DNA of 64,000 nucleotides from Rhodopseudomonas sp. P2A-2r (lineage in GTDB: Bacteria > Pseudomonadota > Alphaproteobacteria > Rhizobiales > Xanthobacteraceae), in assembly GCF_026015985.1 (NCBI RefSeq), contig NZ_CP110389.1, forward strand, positions 1,334,001-1,398,000, written 5' to 3'. Positions within the stretch are counted from its first letter, which is position 1. Every line of letters starts with the position of its first letter. The notes beneath the pieces are model-generated. The model made no database searches. It saw only the letters and a program-made list of their open reading frames with translations, and was not told the DNA's origin. Both the position numbers and the translations under genes were made by a program. Shown in pieces: positions 40,485-49,623 of the stretch.

Positions 40485-40728
40485 GAAGGGGCCTGCATGT
40501 CGAGAGGCGGCGACTGTGCGGCAGCCGCTGATGCAACGCAACCGCGCGCTCAGGCCATCGATTGGGCGTCGTCGCTGGAGACTGCATCGACGGTGCGCCG
40601 CCCGGTGCAGACAAGGCCATCGCCGCGCGCGATAGGCACAGCCGTTGAGCTTAACTTGCCGACCGGCGTCGCACAGGTGGTCGGCGACCTCTTTGCAACT
40701 CACCAAGCTGTGAATGCGGATCCGGAAA

Positions 40729-40766
40729 ATTAGATAGCATCCTAATGATTAGCGCCCTATTAGATT
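40729..40766. promoter_or_regulatory. Clustered inverted repeats, likely MarR operator
   Basis: Palindromic half-sites attag/ctaat recur in the 40 bases before the MarR start. attagatagcatcctaat (40729-40746) forms an imperfect inverted repeat and ctaat-g-attag (40742-40752) a perfect one, with a further ctattag at 40758-40764. This layout suits autoregulation of the marR-like operon. Confidence 0.55.
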
Positions 40767-40769
40767 GGC

Positions 40770-41246
40770 ATGGTCACATCGATTTCCACCGCTCAGGCCG
40801 AATTGGGGCTTCTGGTCGCGCGTCTGGCGCGGGTCTGGCGCCGCAAGGTCGACCAATCCCTGGCGGCCCACGGCCTGTCCGAGGCGACGTCCCACCCGCT
40901 GCTGATCCTGTCGCGTGGCGGTAAATGCGTGCGGCAGGGCGTGCTGGCCGATGAGATGGGCATCGAGGGACCCTCGCTGGTTCGGCTGATCGATCTGCTG
41001 GCTGCTGAAGGTCTGGTGGAACGCCGCGAGGATCCCACCGACCGTCGCGCCAAGATGCTGCACATCACGGCGCTCGGCGAAGCCAAGACCGCGGAAATCA
41101 TCCGAGTGCTGACCCGCCTCCGTGCCGATCTGCTGAAGGATGTCTCTGCCGACGACCTAGCCACCACCTTCGAGACGCTGCGCAGGATCGAAATGTCGGC
41201 GCTCGATGCGCTCAAGGCCGCCGAGGAAGCGGACGTGCCGCGATGA
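40770..41246 (+). CDS. MarR family transcriptional regulator
   Basis: The 158-residue winged-helix protein contains QGVLADEMGIEGPSLVRLIDLLAAEGLVERREDPTDRRAKMLHIT, the recognition helix and wing of MarR proteins. It heads the efflux operon: its stop overlaps the ATG of the FUSC gene. In homologous operons the regulator binds aromatic ligands and releases the promoter. Palindromic sites lie directly upstream. Confidence 0.92.
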   Translation: MVTSISTAQAELGLLVARLARVWRRKVDQSLAAHGLSEATSHPLLILSRGGKCVRQGVLADEMGIEGPSLVRLIDLLAAEGLVERREDPTDRRAKMLHITALGEAKTAEIIRVLTRLRADLLKDVSADDLATTFETLRRIEMSALDALKAAEEADVPR

Positions 41247-43306
41247 GTGCGGTTCGTTCCCGGTTTCTGGTCCGCCACGCCGACATTATCTTCTCCATCA
41301 AGACGTTCGTCGCAGCGATGATGGCGCTGCTGATCGCACTCGCGATGGACCTGCCGCGGCCTTACTGGGCGCTGGCGACGGTTTACATCGCCTCGCAACC
41401 CTTGGCCGGCGCCACCCGCTCTAAGGCGTTCTTCCGCGTCGCTGGTACTCTGATCGGCGCCGCCGCCAGCGTGGCGCTGGTGCCGAACTTCGTCAACGCG
41501 CCGGAACTGCTAAGCTTGGTCCTCGCGTTGTGGGTCGGGTTCTGCCTTTACATATCCCTGCTCGACCGCTCGCCGCGCGGCTACATGTTCATGCTGGCGG
41601 GCTATACTGTAGCGCTGATCGGCTTTCCATCTGTGTCCGATCCTGCGGGCATTTTCGACGTGGCATTGGCGCGCAGCGAGGAGATTATCCTCGGCATTCT
41701 CTGTGCCAGCATCGTATCTACCATCGTGGTGCCGCGTAGCGTCGGGCCCGCGGTGGCGAGCCGGGTTGATGCCTGGTTGGCTGGCGCGCGGCATCTGAGC
41801 CAGAGCGTGCTGTCCGGCCATGGCACGGACAGAGCGACGCGGGACCATCGGTTGCGGCTTGCCGCCGATGTCGTCGAAATCGACACGTTGGCCTATCACC
41901 TGGCCTATGACCGCAACGTCACCCGCGACATGCCGCGCTGGCTGCGCGCACTACGCTTGCGCATGCTGATGCTGCTGCCGCTGTTGTCGTCGATTGGCGA
42001 TCGCATCGACGCGCTTGGCGACGACGCACGCACGTCGCAGCCGCGGCTGATGAGCTTGATCGACGATCTCGGCCGCTGGCTGGCCGACGACGATACCGAT
42101 CGCGCGCCCGCCGATCGGCTGCGCACCATGATCGCCGCGCAGCAGCCGAAACTCGATTCCAGTTCGTCGTGGGACCAGATCATGATCGCGAGCCTGCTGA
42201 TGCGGTTGCGCGAACTGGTCGACATTTCTGCGGACTGCCGGATTCTTAACCAATGCATTGCCACAGGAGCGCGCCCATCGGGCGCCAGGCTCGGATTCCA
42301 GCCGGAGGCAGGCGCTGCGCCGGTCAGCCATGTCGATCACGGCATGGCGCTGTGGTCCGCGGCAGGCGCCATCCTGGCCATTCTGTTGTGCTGCGCGTTC
42401 TGGATCGCCACGGGCTGGGTCGACGGCGCCTCGGCGCCGATGATGGCCGCGGTCGGGTGTTCGTTTTTCGCGCAGATGGATGATCCCTCGGTCGGCTTGC
42501 GAAACTTTGCCAAATGGACGCTTGTTTCCATGGTCGTCGTCGCGGCCTACCTGTTCGCGATCCTGCCGGGCATTTCCAACATCGAAATGCTGATCGTGGT
42601 GCTGGCGCCGCCATTCCTGGTCTACGGCTATCTGATCGGGCGTCCATCCACCTTCTTTATCGGCATGATCCTCGCTGCCAACACCGCCAGCCTGATGGCG
42701 ATCCAGGCCGCCTACAGCGCTGATTTTTCCAGCTTCGCGAATTCCAGCATCGCCTTCTTCGTCGGCACGGAAATCTCCACGATCACCATCCTGCTGGCGC
42801 GCTCCGTCGGCGCGCAGTGGAGCGTGCGGCGACTGATGCGCAGCGGCTGGATCGCGCTGGCGCAGGCTGCCGAGCGTCGCGGCAACCACGATCGCGCCGC
42901 CTTTGCAGGGTTGATGCTCAATCGCATCGGCCTGCTGGCGCCGCGGCTGGCTGCGATCCCGGACAGCACTCTGCGCAATGTCGACAACCTTCGGGAGTTG
43001 CGCGTCGGCCTCAATATCGTCGACCTGCGCCGCGCCCGCCACGGCCTGTCGCCCCGAACGCTAGTTGCGATGGATGCCATGCTGGACGAACTCGCCGTCG
43101 ATTTCCGCAGGTTCGATGGCGGCGCCATGCCGGATGAGCTGCTGGTCCGGATCGACCATGCGCTGGCCGGGGCGATGACCGAAACCGGCGACGCGGTGCG
43201 CGACGCGCTGATCGGACTGGTCGGTATTCGCCGTGGCCTGTTCCCGCAGGCGCCGGCCTATCAGCCGGAAGTGCGGGGCGTTCTGCCTGGGAGCGCCGCT
43301 GCATGA
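41243..43306 (+). CDS. FUSC family aromatic acid exporter (AaeB-like)
   Basis: The 687-residue protein has two blocks of six membrane segments with a central cytoplasmic region (about residues 190-350), the AaeB/FUSC layout. The first block includes IIFSIKTFVAAMMALLIALAMDLPRPYWALATVYI and the second AGAILAILLCCAFWIATGWVDG. It should export aromatic or hydroxylated acids together with the adjacent HlyD-type fusion protein. The ATG overlaps the end of marR (ATGA) and its stop overlaps the DUF1656 start, showing a translationally coupled operon. Confidence 0.9.
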   Translation: MSAVRSRFLVRHADIIFSIKTFVAAMMALLIALAMDLPRPYWALATVYIASQPLAGATRSKAFFRVAGTLIGAAASVALVPNFVNAPELLSLVLALWVGFCLYISLLDRSPRGYMFMLAGYTVALIGFPSVSDPAGIFDVALARSEEIILGILCASIVSTIVVPRSVGPAVASRVDAWLAGARHLSQSVLSGHGTDRATRDHRLRLAADVVEIDTLAYHLAYDRNVTRDMPRWLRALRLRMLMLLPLLSSIGDRIDALGDDARTSQPRLMSLIDDLGRWLADDDTDRAPADRLRTMIAAQQPKLDSSSSWDQIMIASLLMRLRELVDISADCRILNQCIATGARPSGARLGFQPEAGAAPVSHVDHGMALWSAAGAILAILLCCAFWIATGWVDGASAPMMAAVGCSFFAQMDDPSVGLRNFAKWTLVSMVVVAAYLFAILPGISNIEMLIVVLAPPFLVYGYLIGRPSTFFIGMILAANTASLMAIQAAYSADFSSFANSSIAFFVGTEISTITILLARSVGAQWSVRRLMRSGWIALAQAAERRGNHDRAAFAGLMLNRIGLLAPRLAAIPDSTLRNVDNLRELRVGLNIVDLRRARHGLSPRTLVAMDAMLDELAVDFRRFDGGAMPDELLVRIDHALAGAMTETGDAVRDALIGLVGIRRGLFPQAPAYQPEVRGVLPGSAAA

Positions 43307-43512
43307 GATATGAATTCGACCTGTGCGGCCTCCTCGTGCCGGCTCTGCTGGTCTGGCTCGCCGTCACCTACGTCATTGGCGCATTGTTGCGTCCCCTGCT
43401 GGAACGCAGCGGCCTGTATCGATTTGTCTGGCATCGCGCGCTGTTCGATCTCGCTTTTTACGTCTGCCTGCTCGGCGGCGTGGTTTACCTCTCGTCCGGA
43501 TTGCTGTCATGA
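43303..43512 (+). CDS. DUF1656 small membrane protein (AaeX-like)
   Basis: The 69-residue protein has two hydrophobic helices (GLLVPALLVWLAVTYVIGALL and ALFDLAFYVCLLGGVVYLS). It is the small subunit coded between the FUSC and HlyD-type genes in aaeXAB-type operons. Both its ends overlap the neighbouring genes (ATGA). The exact role is unknown; it may assist assembly of the exporter. Confidence 0.9.
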   Translation: MRYEFDLCGLLVPALLVWLAVTYVIGALLRPLLERSGLYRFVWHRALFDLAFYVCLLGGVVYLSSGLLS

Positions 43513-44408
43513 AGACGTCCATTTCCTTCATTCGCCGGTTCGCCGTGACCTTTCTGATGGTCGTCGCAGCGCTCGCGGTCGGTCGCTATTTGTGGGTCTA
43601 CTACATGGACGCGCCATGGACCCGCGACGGCCGGGTGCGCGCCGACGTGGTCACAGTGGCGCCGGACGTGTCCGGTCCGGTCTCCGAAGTGCTGGTCAAG
43701 GACAATCAGAAGGTGAAGCGCGGGGATGTCATCTTCCGCATCGACCGCGTGCGCTTCGCACTGGCATTGCAGCAGGCGCAGGCGGCAGTTGCTGGCCGCC
43801 ACGCCATGCTCGACCAGGCCGACGCCGACCTGAAGCGTTACCAGGAGTTGACCACCACCGCGGTGTCGCAACAGAAGCAGGAGCAGGTGCTGGCGACCCA
43901 GCTGCAGGCCAAGGCATCCTACGACCAGAGTCTCGCCGACCAGGCGGTGGCCCAGCTCAATCTGGATCGCACGGAGGTGCATGCTCCCGTCAACGGCACG
44001 ATTTCAAATATGGATCTACGGCCCGGTGCCTATGTTGCCGCGGGCAAGGGCGTGATGGCGCTGGTCGATAGCGACACCCTGCATGTCGATGGCTACTTCG
44101 AGGAAACAAAACTGCCGCGCATTCACGTCGGCGATGCCGTCACTGTTCACTTGATGGGCGACTCCGCCAGGCTTACCGGCCGGGTCGAGAGCATTGCCGC
44201 CGGCATCGAGGATCGGGAGCGTGCGGAGGGCAGCAACCTGCTCGCCAATGTGACGCCGACGTTCAGCTGGGTCCGTCTCGCGCAACGCGTGCCGGTGCGC
44301 ATTGCGCTCGATGCCATTCCGCCCGGCGCCGTACTGGTCGCCGGGCGTTCCGCCACGGTGGAGATCCTGCCGAAGGACGGCATCAGCGTAGCGAAGCTGT
44401 TCGACTAG
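43509..44408 (+). CDS. HlyD family secretion periplasmic adaptor (AaeA-like)
   Basis: The 299-residue membrane fusion protein has one N-terminal membrane helix (FAVTFLMVVAALAVGRYLWV) and the lipoyl/barrel-sandwich halves TVAPDVSGPVSEVLVKDNQKVKRGDVIFRID and HAPVNGTISNMDLRPGAYVAAG. A short coiled hairpin of about 75 residues sits between them. It links the FUSC exporter to the outer membrane. This completes the MarR-FUSC-DUF1656-HlyD operon for efflux of aromatic acids (inference from the aae system). Its stop overlaps the stop of the convergent substrate-binding protein gene. Confidence 0.92.
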   Translation: MKTSISFIRRFAVTFLMVVAALAVGRYLWVYYMDAPWTRDGRVRADVVTVAPDVSGPVSEVLVKDNQKVKRGDVIFRIDRVRFALALQQAQAAVAGRHAMLDQADADLKRYQELTTTAVSQQKQEQVLATQLQAKASYDQSLADQAVAQLNLDRTEVHAPVNGTISNMDLRPGAYVAAGKGVMALVDSDTLHVDGYFEETKLPRIHVGDAVTVHLMGDSARLTGRVESIAAGIEDRERAEGSNLLANVTPTFSWVRLAQRVPVRIALDAIPPGAVLVAGRSATVEILPKDGISVAKLFD

Positions 44409-45358
44409 TTCGATGCCGGCGCGGCTTGCGTGAAGCTGCGATCTACGGACTTGCTGACGTCGACCTGCTTCGCGAGAATTCCGTAGCGAGTCGCGCGATC
44501 CGCCGCTTCCTGGAATTCCTTGACGACCGCGTCATCGATGGCGATCGGCCGTGTGTCCTGCGCCTTGTAGGCTCGCGCCAGCACGTCTTCCGGCAGCTTG
44601 GTCAGTTCGGCCGTGCTTTTCGCATATTCATCCAGATGGCTGCGCGACCACAAGCGCGCCTTGTCGAGCCGTTGCAACAGGTCAGCGACCGCTTCGCGTT
44701 TGGTGGCAATGGCCTGGTCCGAGGCGACGACGAAGGTGAGCGTCGGAGTGAGGCCGGTGCCGTCGGCGACCACCCGCGCATTGTCCTTGAGCACCGCATA
44801 GGACACGTAGGGCTCCCACACGGCCCAGCCGTCGATCGAGCCGGCCACCAGCGCTATCTTCGCATCGACCGGACCGAGTGGCGCGAAGGTCGCGTCCGAT
44901 GTCTTGTAGCCAGCCTTCTCCAGCGTCGCATCGATCAGGAACTGGCCCCAGCCCCCACGCGTGCCGGCGAGGCGCTTGCCCTTGAGGTCTGCGGCGGTCC
45001 GGATAGAGGAATCGTTGCGCACCAGAATGGCTTGCGTATCGGCATTGGCGCGAGTGCCGCCGATGACCTTGATCGGCGCACCCGCGGCGTACACCGTGAG
45101 GAAGGAGAGATCGCCGGTATAGCCGACATCGAGCACGCCGGCATTGAGCGCTTCGAGGATCGGCGCCGCAGCGGGAAACTCCGACCACTGGATCTTATAG
45201 GGGATGTCCTTTGCTAGACCGGAAACTTCCAGCAGCGATCGATTGCCGCCCTTCTGGTCGCCGACGCGCAGGGTGACGGGATCGGCGGCCAGCGCGGAGG
45301 TTGCCATCGCGATGCTGATCGTGGCGGCCAGCAGCGCGGACGAATTGAAGCTCTTCAT
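44405..45358 (-). CDS. ABC transporter substrate-binding protein (aliphatic sulfonate/taurine/nitrate type)
   Basis: The 317-residue protein starts at ATG 45358 with signal peptide MKSFNSSALLAATISIAMAT then ALAAD. The mature protein shows the SsuA/NrtA layout: VTLRVGDQKGGNRSLLEVSG, FPAAAPILEALNAGVLDVGYTGDL, DLKGKRLAGTRGGWGQFLI and GSIDGWAVWEPYV. Sulfonates, taurine or nitrate-like anions are usual ligands. No permease or ATPase gene lies next to it, so it is an orphan binding protein that must work with a transporter encoded elsewhere. Confidence 0.88.
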   Translation of the reverse strand: MKSFNSSALLAATISIAMATSALAADPVTLRVGDQKGGNRSLLEVSGLAKDIPYKIQWSEFPAAAPILEALNAGVLDVGYTGDLSFLTVYAAGAPIKVIGGTRANADTQAILVRNDSSIRTAADLKGKRLAGTRGGWGQFLIDATLEKAGYKTSDATFAPLGPVDAKIALVAGSIDGWAVWEPYVSYAVLKDNARVVADGTGLTPTLTFVVASDQAIATKREAVADLLQRLDKARLWSRSHLDEYAKSTAELTKLPEDVLARAYKAQDTRPIAIDDAVVKEFQEAADRATRYGILAKQVDVSKSVDRSFTQAAPASN

Positions 45359-45564
45359 GATGATTTCTCTGATGCGATGACGTGCATCAAGGCTACGCGC
45401 GCGCACCGTTCAGTCAATGAAATGGCTGACTGAAGTTATGCAGACGCGAACAACGAATGCATCGTCGTCGACGGCGACGCGAAATTTTTCCGCTGTATGG
45501 GGCTCTCGTGTCTCGGCGAAGCCACGCCAGCGTCGCCGCACCCCTCCCGGCATGACGGCGGGAG

Positions 45565-46551
45565 CTACTCCACCTTGCCGATCTTCTTCACCGCCGCGAT
45601 CAGGCGCGCGCTGTCGGCCGCGACGAATTTTGTGAACTCCGGTGCGTCGAGATAGGCAACAGGACTGCCGGCGGCCTCGAAGGTCTTCGTTACTTCGGGC
45701 GACTTGACAGCCTGCGCCATCGCCTGGCGCAGCCGCGTCATGATCGGCGCCGGCAACGCCGTCTGTGCGAACAGGCCGGCCCAGATGTAGAATTCGACAT
45801 CCTTGTAGCCGAGCTCCCGGAACGTCGGCAGGTCGGGAAAACTGGCGACGCGCTCGGCGCCCCAGTTGGCCAGCACGCGCATCTTGCCGTCATCGACCTG
45901 CTGCTTCAGCGTGCCGGGCGCGGAGGCGACCGCCTGCACGGTGCCGCTCAGCAGCGCCGTCAGGGCAGGGCCTGCGCCGCGGAACGGCACGTGCAGCAGC
46001 TTGATGCCGGCGCTGGAGGCGAACATTTCCATCGCCACATGCAGCGTGCCGTAGGGGCCGGAGGAGCCGTAGGGAATTTCACCCGGCCGCCGCTTCGCAT
46101 CGTCGACGAGATCCTGCAGCGTCTTCCACGGAGCCGAGGCCGGCACCGCGAGCAGGGTGGGATCGGCGAGTACGCGGGCCACCGGTGCGAATTGCGAAAC
46201 TTCATACGACACCGGGCGATCGAACAGCCGGTCGGCCTCCGGCAGCACCGCCAGCGAGGACAGCGTCATCAGCAGCGTGTAGCCGTCCGGCTCGGCGCGC
46301 GCGGCCGCGGCGTTGCCGACCGAACCGCCGCCGCCGCCGGCACGGTTGTCCACCAGCACCGGCTTGCCGAGGATGCGTTCCAGAGCCAGCGCCACCGGGC
46401 GTGCGGCGAGGTCCGCCTGTCCGCCGGCGGGAAACGGCACGATGATGGTGATGTTTCTGGATGGCCAAGCCGCCTGGGCGCGGGCTGCCTCGCCCCATGC
46501 GGCAATCAGCGGCGTGGCGACAGCGGCTTGCAGGATCTCGCGACGATTCAT
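45565..46551 (-). CDS. Bug/TctC family tripartite tricarboxylate transporter substrate-binding protein
   Basis: The 328-residue protein has a Tat-like signal (MNRREILQAAVATPLIAAWG then ARAQA). It carries the family motif ITIIVPFPAGGQADLAARPVA with LGKPVLVDNRAGGGGGSVGN and a PYGSSGPYGTLHVAMEMF segment. Bug proteins bind carboxylates or other small anions for TctAB permeases. No tctA or tctB is adjacent; such orphan Bug genes are common in Betaproteobacteria and Bradyrhizobium. The ligand is unknown. Confidence 0.9.
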   Translation of the reverse strand: MNRREILQAAVATPLIAAWGEAARAQAAWPSRNITIIVPFPAGGQADLAARPVALALERILGKPVLVDNRAGGGGGSVGNAAAARAEPDGYTLLMTLSSLAVLPEADRLFDRPVSYEVSQFAPVARVLADPTLLAVPASAPWKTLQDLVDDAKRRPGEIPYGSSGPYGTLHVAMEMFASSAGIKLLHVPFRGAGPALTALLSGTVQAVASAPGTLKQQVDDGKMRVLANWGAERVASFPDLPTFRELGYKDVEFYIWAGLFAQTALPAPIMTRLRQAMAQAVKSPEVTKTFEAAGSPVAYLDAPEFTKFVAADSARLIAAVKKIGKVE

Positions 46552-46657
46552 CGACGAAGGCCTCCCCTATGATTTTATTTTTATGGGAGGAGGGTCGCGG
46601 GAAAGCGCGCGATCGCAATGGTGCTCTTGCTCTCCCGAGAGACGAGGGTGGGAGGTG

Positions 46658-47560
46658 CTACGGCTTTTTCGACAGTTTAGTCGCCAGGAACTCGATCAGC
46701 GCGGTGACGCGGGCAGGGCGCGGGCCGCCGGGCGGCGTCACCAGATAGACGCCGCTCGGTGCCTGCCACCAGTCGGTCATCACCGCTTCGAGCTGGTTCG
46801 CTGCCAGCGCCTTGCCGACGATGAAGTCCGGCAGGTCGGCGATGCCCAGTCCGGCGAGCAGCATCGGCAGCAGCGCCTCGCCGTTGTTGACGCGCAGCGG
46901 CCCGGCCGGCCGCACGCTGGCCTGTTCGCCGGCGGCGTTGCTGAACTGCCAGAGTCCGGGCGTCAACTGGTAGGCGTAAGCCAGGCAGCGATGACGCGCG
47001 AGATGCATCGGATGGGTCGGGCGTCCCCAGCGTTCAAGATAGGCGCTGGACGCCACGAGGTAGCGCGGCATCGCGCACAGCCGCCGGGCGATCAGCGAGG
47101 AGTCCGGCAAAGAGGCGATGCGGATTGCGGCGTCATAGCCTTCGCCGATCAGGTCGATGGTGGCGTCGCTGAGGTTGAGGTCGATGGCGACGTCCGGATA
47201 GGCCGCGAGAAACTCCGGCAGCAGCGGCGCCACCACATTGGTGCCGTAGGTCATAGGCACGGCCAGCCGTACCAGCCCGCGCGGCGCCGCCGATTGCGCC
47301 AGCGCCTCGTTCTCCGCTGCCTCGCCGTCCGCCAGCAGCTGCGTTGCCCGGTCGGCCAATGACCGACCGGCGTCGGTCAGCGCCAGCCGCCGCGAGGTGC
47401 GGTTGAAAAGCCGGGCGCCGAGCCGTTCCTCGAGCCGGGTCACGGCCTTGGAAACGGTGGCCTTGGACAGCGTCAGTTCGGCGGCCGCAGCCGCGAACGA
47501 GCGCAGCTCCACCACCTTGGCGAATATCGCCAATCCTTCGAAATCGGGGAGCTTGGACAT
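46658..47560 (-). CDS. LysR family transcriptional regulator
   Basis: The 300-residue protein starts at ATG 47560 (MSKLPDFEGLAIFAKVVELR). The helix-turn-helix is in SFAAAAAELTLSKATVSKAVTRLEERLG, followed by a substrate-binding-like domain (PRGLVRLAVPMTYGTNVVAPLLPEF). It is divergent from the pirin-wrbA genes and probably regulates them. A perfect inverted repeat lies in the shared intergenic region. Confidence 0.92.
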   Translation of the reverse strand: MSKLPDFEGLAIFAKVVELRSFAAAAAELTLSKATVSKAVTRLEERLGARLFNRTSRRLALTDAGRSLADRATQLLADGEAAENEALAQSAAPRGLVRLAVPMTYGTNVVAPLLPEFLAAYPDVAIDLNLSDATIDLIGEGYDAAIRIASLPDSSLIARRLCAMPRYLVASSAYLERWGRPTHPMHLARHRCLAYAYQLTPGLWQFSNAAGEQASVRPAGPLRVNNGEALLPMLLAGLGIADLPDFIVGKALAANQLEAVMTDWWQAPSGVYLVTPPGGPRPARVTALIEFLATKLSKKP

Positions 47561-47583
47561 AGAACTTCCCTTAATGACGATTT

Positions 47584-47602
47584 TTGAAACAATGAGTTTC
47601 AA
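47584..47602. promoter_or_regulatory. Palindrome between LysR and pirin genes, likely LysR operator
   Basis: ttgaaac-aatga-gtttcaa is a perfect 7-bp inverted repeat with a 5-base spacer, between the divergent lysR and pirin genes. It lies 24 bases upstream of the lysR start and 72 bases upstream of the pirin start, as expected for a LysR recognition site. Confidence 0.6.
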
Positions 47603-47673
47603 TCATTTCTATTTATGCGCCATCGGGGCCGGCTTATCCATACATCCAACATGTCACCCACGGAGATTTCGTC

Positions 47674-48372
47674 ATGATCGAACTTCGACCTTTCAACAAG
47701 CTCGGCGGCGCCGACCACGGTTGGCTCAAGGCCAAACACCATTTCTCGTTCGGCAGTCACTACGACCCCGACAATATGGGGAATGGTGCCCTGCGGGTCT
47801 GGAATGACGACGAGATCGCGCCGAACACCGGCTTCCCGGCGCATCCGCACGCCAACATGGAAATCATCACTTACGTCCGCGAGGGCGCAATCACCCATCA
47901 GGACAGTCTGGGCAACAAGGGCCGCACCGAGGCCGGCGATGTTCAGGTGATGAGTGCCGGCACCGGCGTGCGCCATTCCGAGTACAATCTCGAGCCCGGC
48001 ACGACGCGGATCTTCCAGATCTGGATCGAGCCCACTGAAGAGGGCGGCCAGCCGTGCTGGGGTGCCAAGCCGTTTCCGAAGTCGGATCGCTCGGGCAGTT
48101 TCGTCACCATCGCCAGCGGCTTCAAGGACGATACCGATGCGCTTCCGATCCGCGCCGATGCGCGGGTGCTGGCGACCACGCTGAAGGCCGGCGAGAGCGC
48201 CGAGTATCAACTCGGAAAGACCCGCAACGGCTACCTGGTGCCGGCGGTGGGGGCCATCGAGATCAACGGCCTGCGCGTCAATGCCCGCGACGGTGTCGCG
48301 ATCCACGACGAGGCCGTGGTGAAGATCACCGCGCTCGAAGATTCCGAACTCGTGATGGTCGACGCGGCGTAG
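47674..48372 (+). CDS. Pirin family protein
   Basis: The 232-residue bicupin has the pirin metal site in GFPAHPHANMEIITYVREGAI and GVRHSEYNLEPG. The second cupin half covers DARVLATTLKAGESAEYQL to the end. It matches the YhhW-type pirins, some of which act as quercetin 2,3-dioxygenases. The ATG has a cggag site. It is followed by wrbA at 45 bases, so both are probably induced together under the divergent LysR regulator in response to quinone or electrophile stress (inference). Confidence 0.94.
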   Translation: MIELRPFNKLGGADHGWLKAKHHFSFGSHYDPDNMGNGALRVWNDDEIAPNTGFPAHPHANMEIITYVREGAITHQDSLGNKGRTEAGDVQVMSAGTGVRHSEYNLEPGTTRIFQIWIEPTEEGGQPCWGAKPFPKSDRSGSFVTIASGFKDDTDALPIRADARVLATTLKAGESAEYQLGKTRNGYLVPAVGAIEINGLRVNARDGVAIHDEAVVKITALEDSELVMVDAA

Positions 48373-48417
48373 CGACGACCGACACACTCAACCAACCCAC
48401 ACCAACAGGAGACCAAA

Positions 48418-49017
48418 ATGGCAAAAGTACTCGTTCTCTATTACTCCGCTTACGGCCACATCGAGACCATGGCGAACGCCGTCGCCGAGGGCGCGCGCGA
48501 GGCCGGCGCCACCGTTGACATCAAGCGCGTGCCCGAGCTGGTGCCGGCCGATGTCGCAAAGGCGTCCTATTACAAGGTCGACCAGGCGGCGCCGATCGCC
48601 ACCATCGACGACCTCATAAGTTACGACGCCATCATCGTCGGCACCGGGACCCGCTTCGGCCGCATGGCTTCGCAGATGTCCAACTTCCTCGATCAGGCCG
48701 GCGGGCTGTGGGCTAAGGGCGCGCTGCACGGCAAGGTCGGCGGCGCGTTCACCTCTACCGCGACGCAGCACGGCGGCCAGGAAACCACCTTGTTCTCCAT
48801 CATCACCAACCTGCTGCATTTCGGCATGACGGTGGTCGGCCTGAACTACGGTTTCCAGGGCCAGATGAAGCTCGACGAAGTCACCGGCGGCTCGCCCTAT
48901 GGCGCCACCACCATTGCTGGCGGCGATGGCAGCCGGCAGCCCAGCGAAAACGAGCTGGCCGGCGCCCGCTACCAGGGCAAGGTGATCGCCGAGACCGCCA
49001 AGAAACTGCATGGCTGA
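48418..49017 (+). CDS. wrbA: NAD(P)H:quinone oxidoreductase WrbA (type IV flavodoxin-like)
   Basis: The 199-residue flavoprotein begins [19 protein letters not shown], the FMN-phosphate loop of WrbA. Further family segments are [43 protein letters not shown] and [24 protein letters not shown]. It reduces quinones by two electrons and limits redox cycling. An aggag site precedes the ATG. It follows the pirin gene and ends in an intrinsic hairpin. Confidence 0.96.
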   Translation: MAKVLVLYYSAYGHIETMANAVAEGAREAGATVDIKRVPELVPADVAKASYYKVDQAAPIATIDDLISYDAIIVGTGTRFGRMASQMSNFLDQAGGLWAKGALHGKVGGAFTSTATQHGGQETTLFSIITNLLHFGMTVVGLNYGFQGQMKLDEVTGGSPYGATTIAGGDGSRQPSENELAGARYQGKVIAETAKKLHG

Positions 49018-49021
49018 TGCG

Positions 49022-49056
49022 AACGGGGCGGCGTTCTCGACCGCCGCCCCGTTTCT
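49022..49056 (+). terminator. Intrinsic terminator after wrbA
   Basis: A perfect 12-bp stem (aacggggcggcg 49022-49033 with cgccgccccgtt 49042-49053, 8-base loop) starts 5 bases after the wrbA stop and is followed by tctcatcct with a weak T-rich stretch. It also lies at the end of the convergent flavin reductase gene. Confidence 0.8.
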
Positions 49057-49612
49057 CATCCTGATGGGATTCCCGGCATGCCGATGCCATGATGATAGCG
49101 GCTGCCGAAGAACAGCAGCGGCGCACTGTCGCGATGATCGCAGGCAAAAACCTCGCCAATGAACATGGTGTGGTCGTTGATGCCGATCTCGCGAACCACG
49201 CGGCAGGCAAAAAGGCCAGACATTGCGGCAGGCGCGGCAGGCCTTCCTTCAGGTCGAACGCCGGGCGCAGATGCGGGTCGGGGTGTCCTGCGAAATGCGA
49301 CGACAAAGCTGCGGCGCCGTCAGGAAGGACATTCACGGCGTAGCGACCGCTTGCCGAGATGGCTGCATGGGTGCGGCCGGGAGCGCTGAGAAACAGAACG
49401 GTTGGCGGTGACAGGCTGACGGTCACAAAGCTGTTGGCGGTCATGCCGCACAACTGCTGTGCCTCATTGAACGCCGTGATCACCGCCACCCCTGTGGCAA
49501 AACGCGACGCGGCCAATCGGAAGGTTGCCGGTTCAACCCGCGGCATGCGCTGATGCTCCAGCTTCAAAGACGCTGCATTGCAGGGAGGCTCCGACGTCAT
49601 CATGACGCGCAT
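49056..49612 (-). pseudogene. Flavin reductase (StyB-like), apparent frameshift at a T5 run
   Basis: ATG 49612 lies 9 bases after the StyA-like stop. The frame begins MRVMMTSEPPCN and reaches the flavin reductase core: FRLAASRFATGVAVITAF, CGMTANSFVTVSLSPPTVLF, RTHAAISASGRYAVNVL, FAGHPDPHLRPAFDLKEGLP. After CLAF the frame is lost in a five-base run (49209-49213, T on the coding strand). One extra T gives CLAFFACRVVREIGINDHTM and a normal end of GSRYHHGIGMPGIPSG at 49056, 185 residues. It should supply reduced FAD to the adjacent monooxygenase, as StyB does for StyA. The good downstream sequence supports an error in the run. Confidence 0.85.
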
Positions 49613-49623
49613 CGGCCTGTGAT

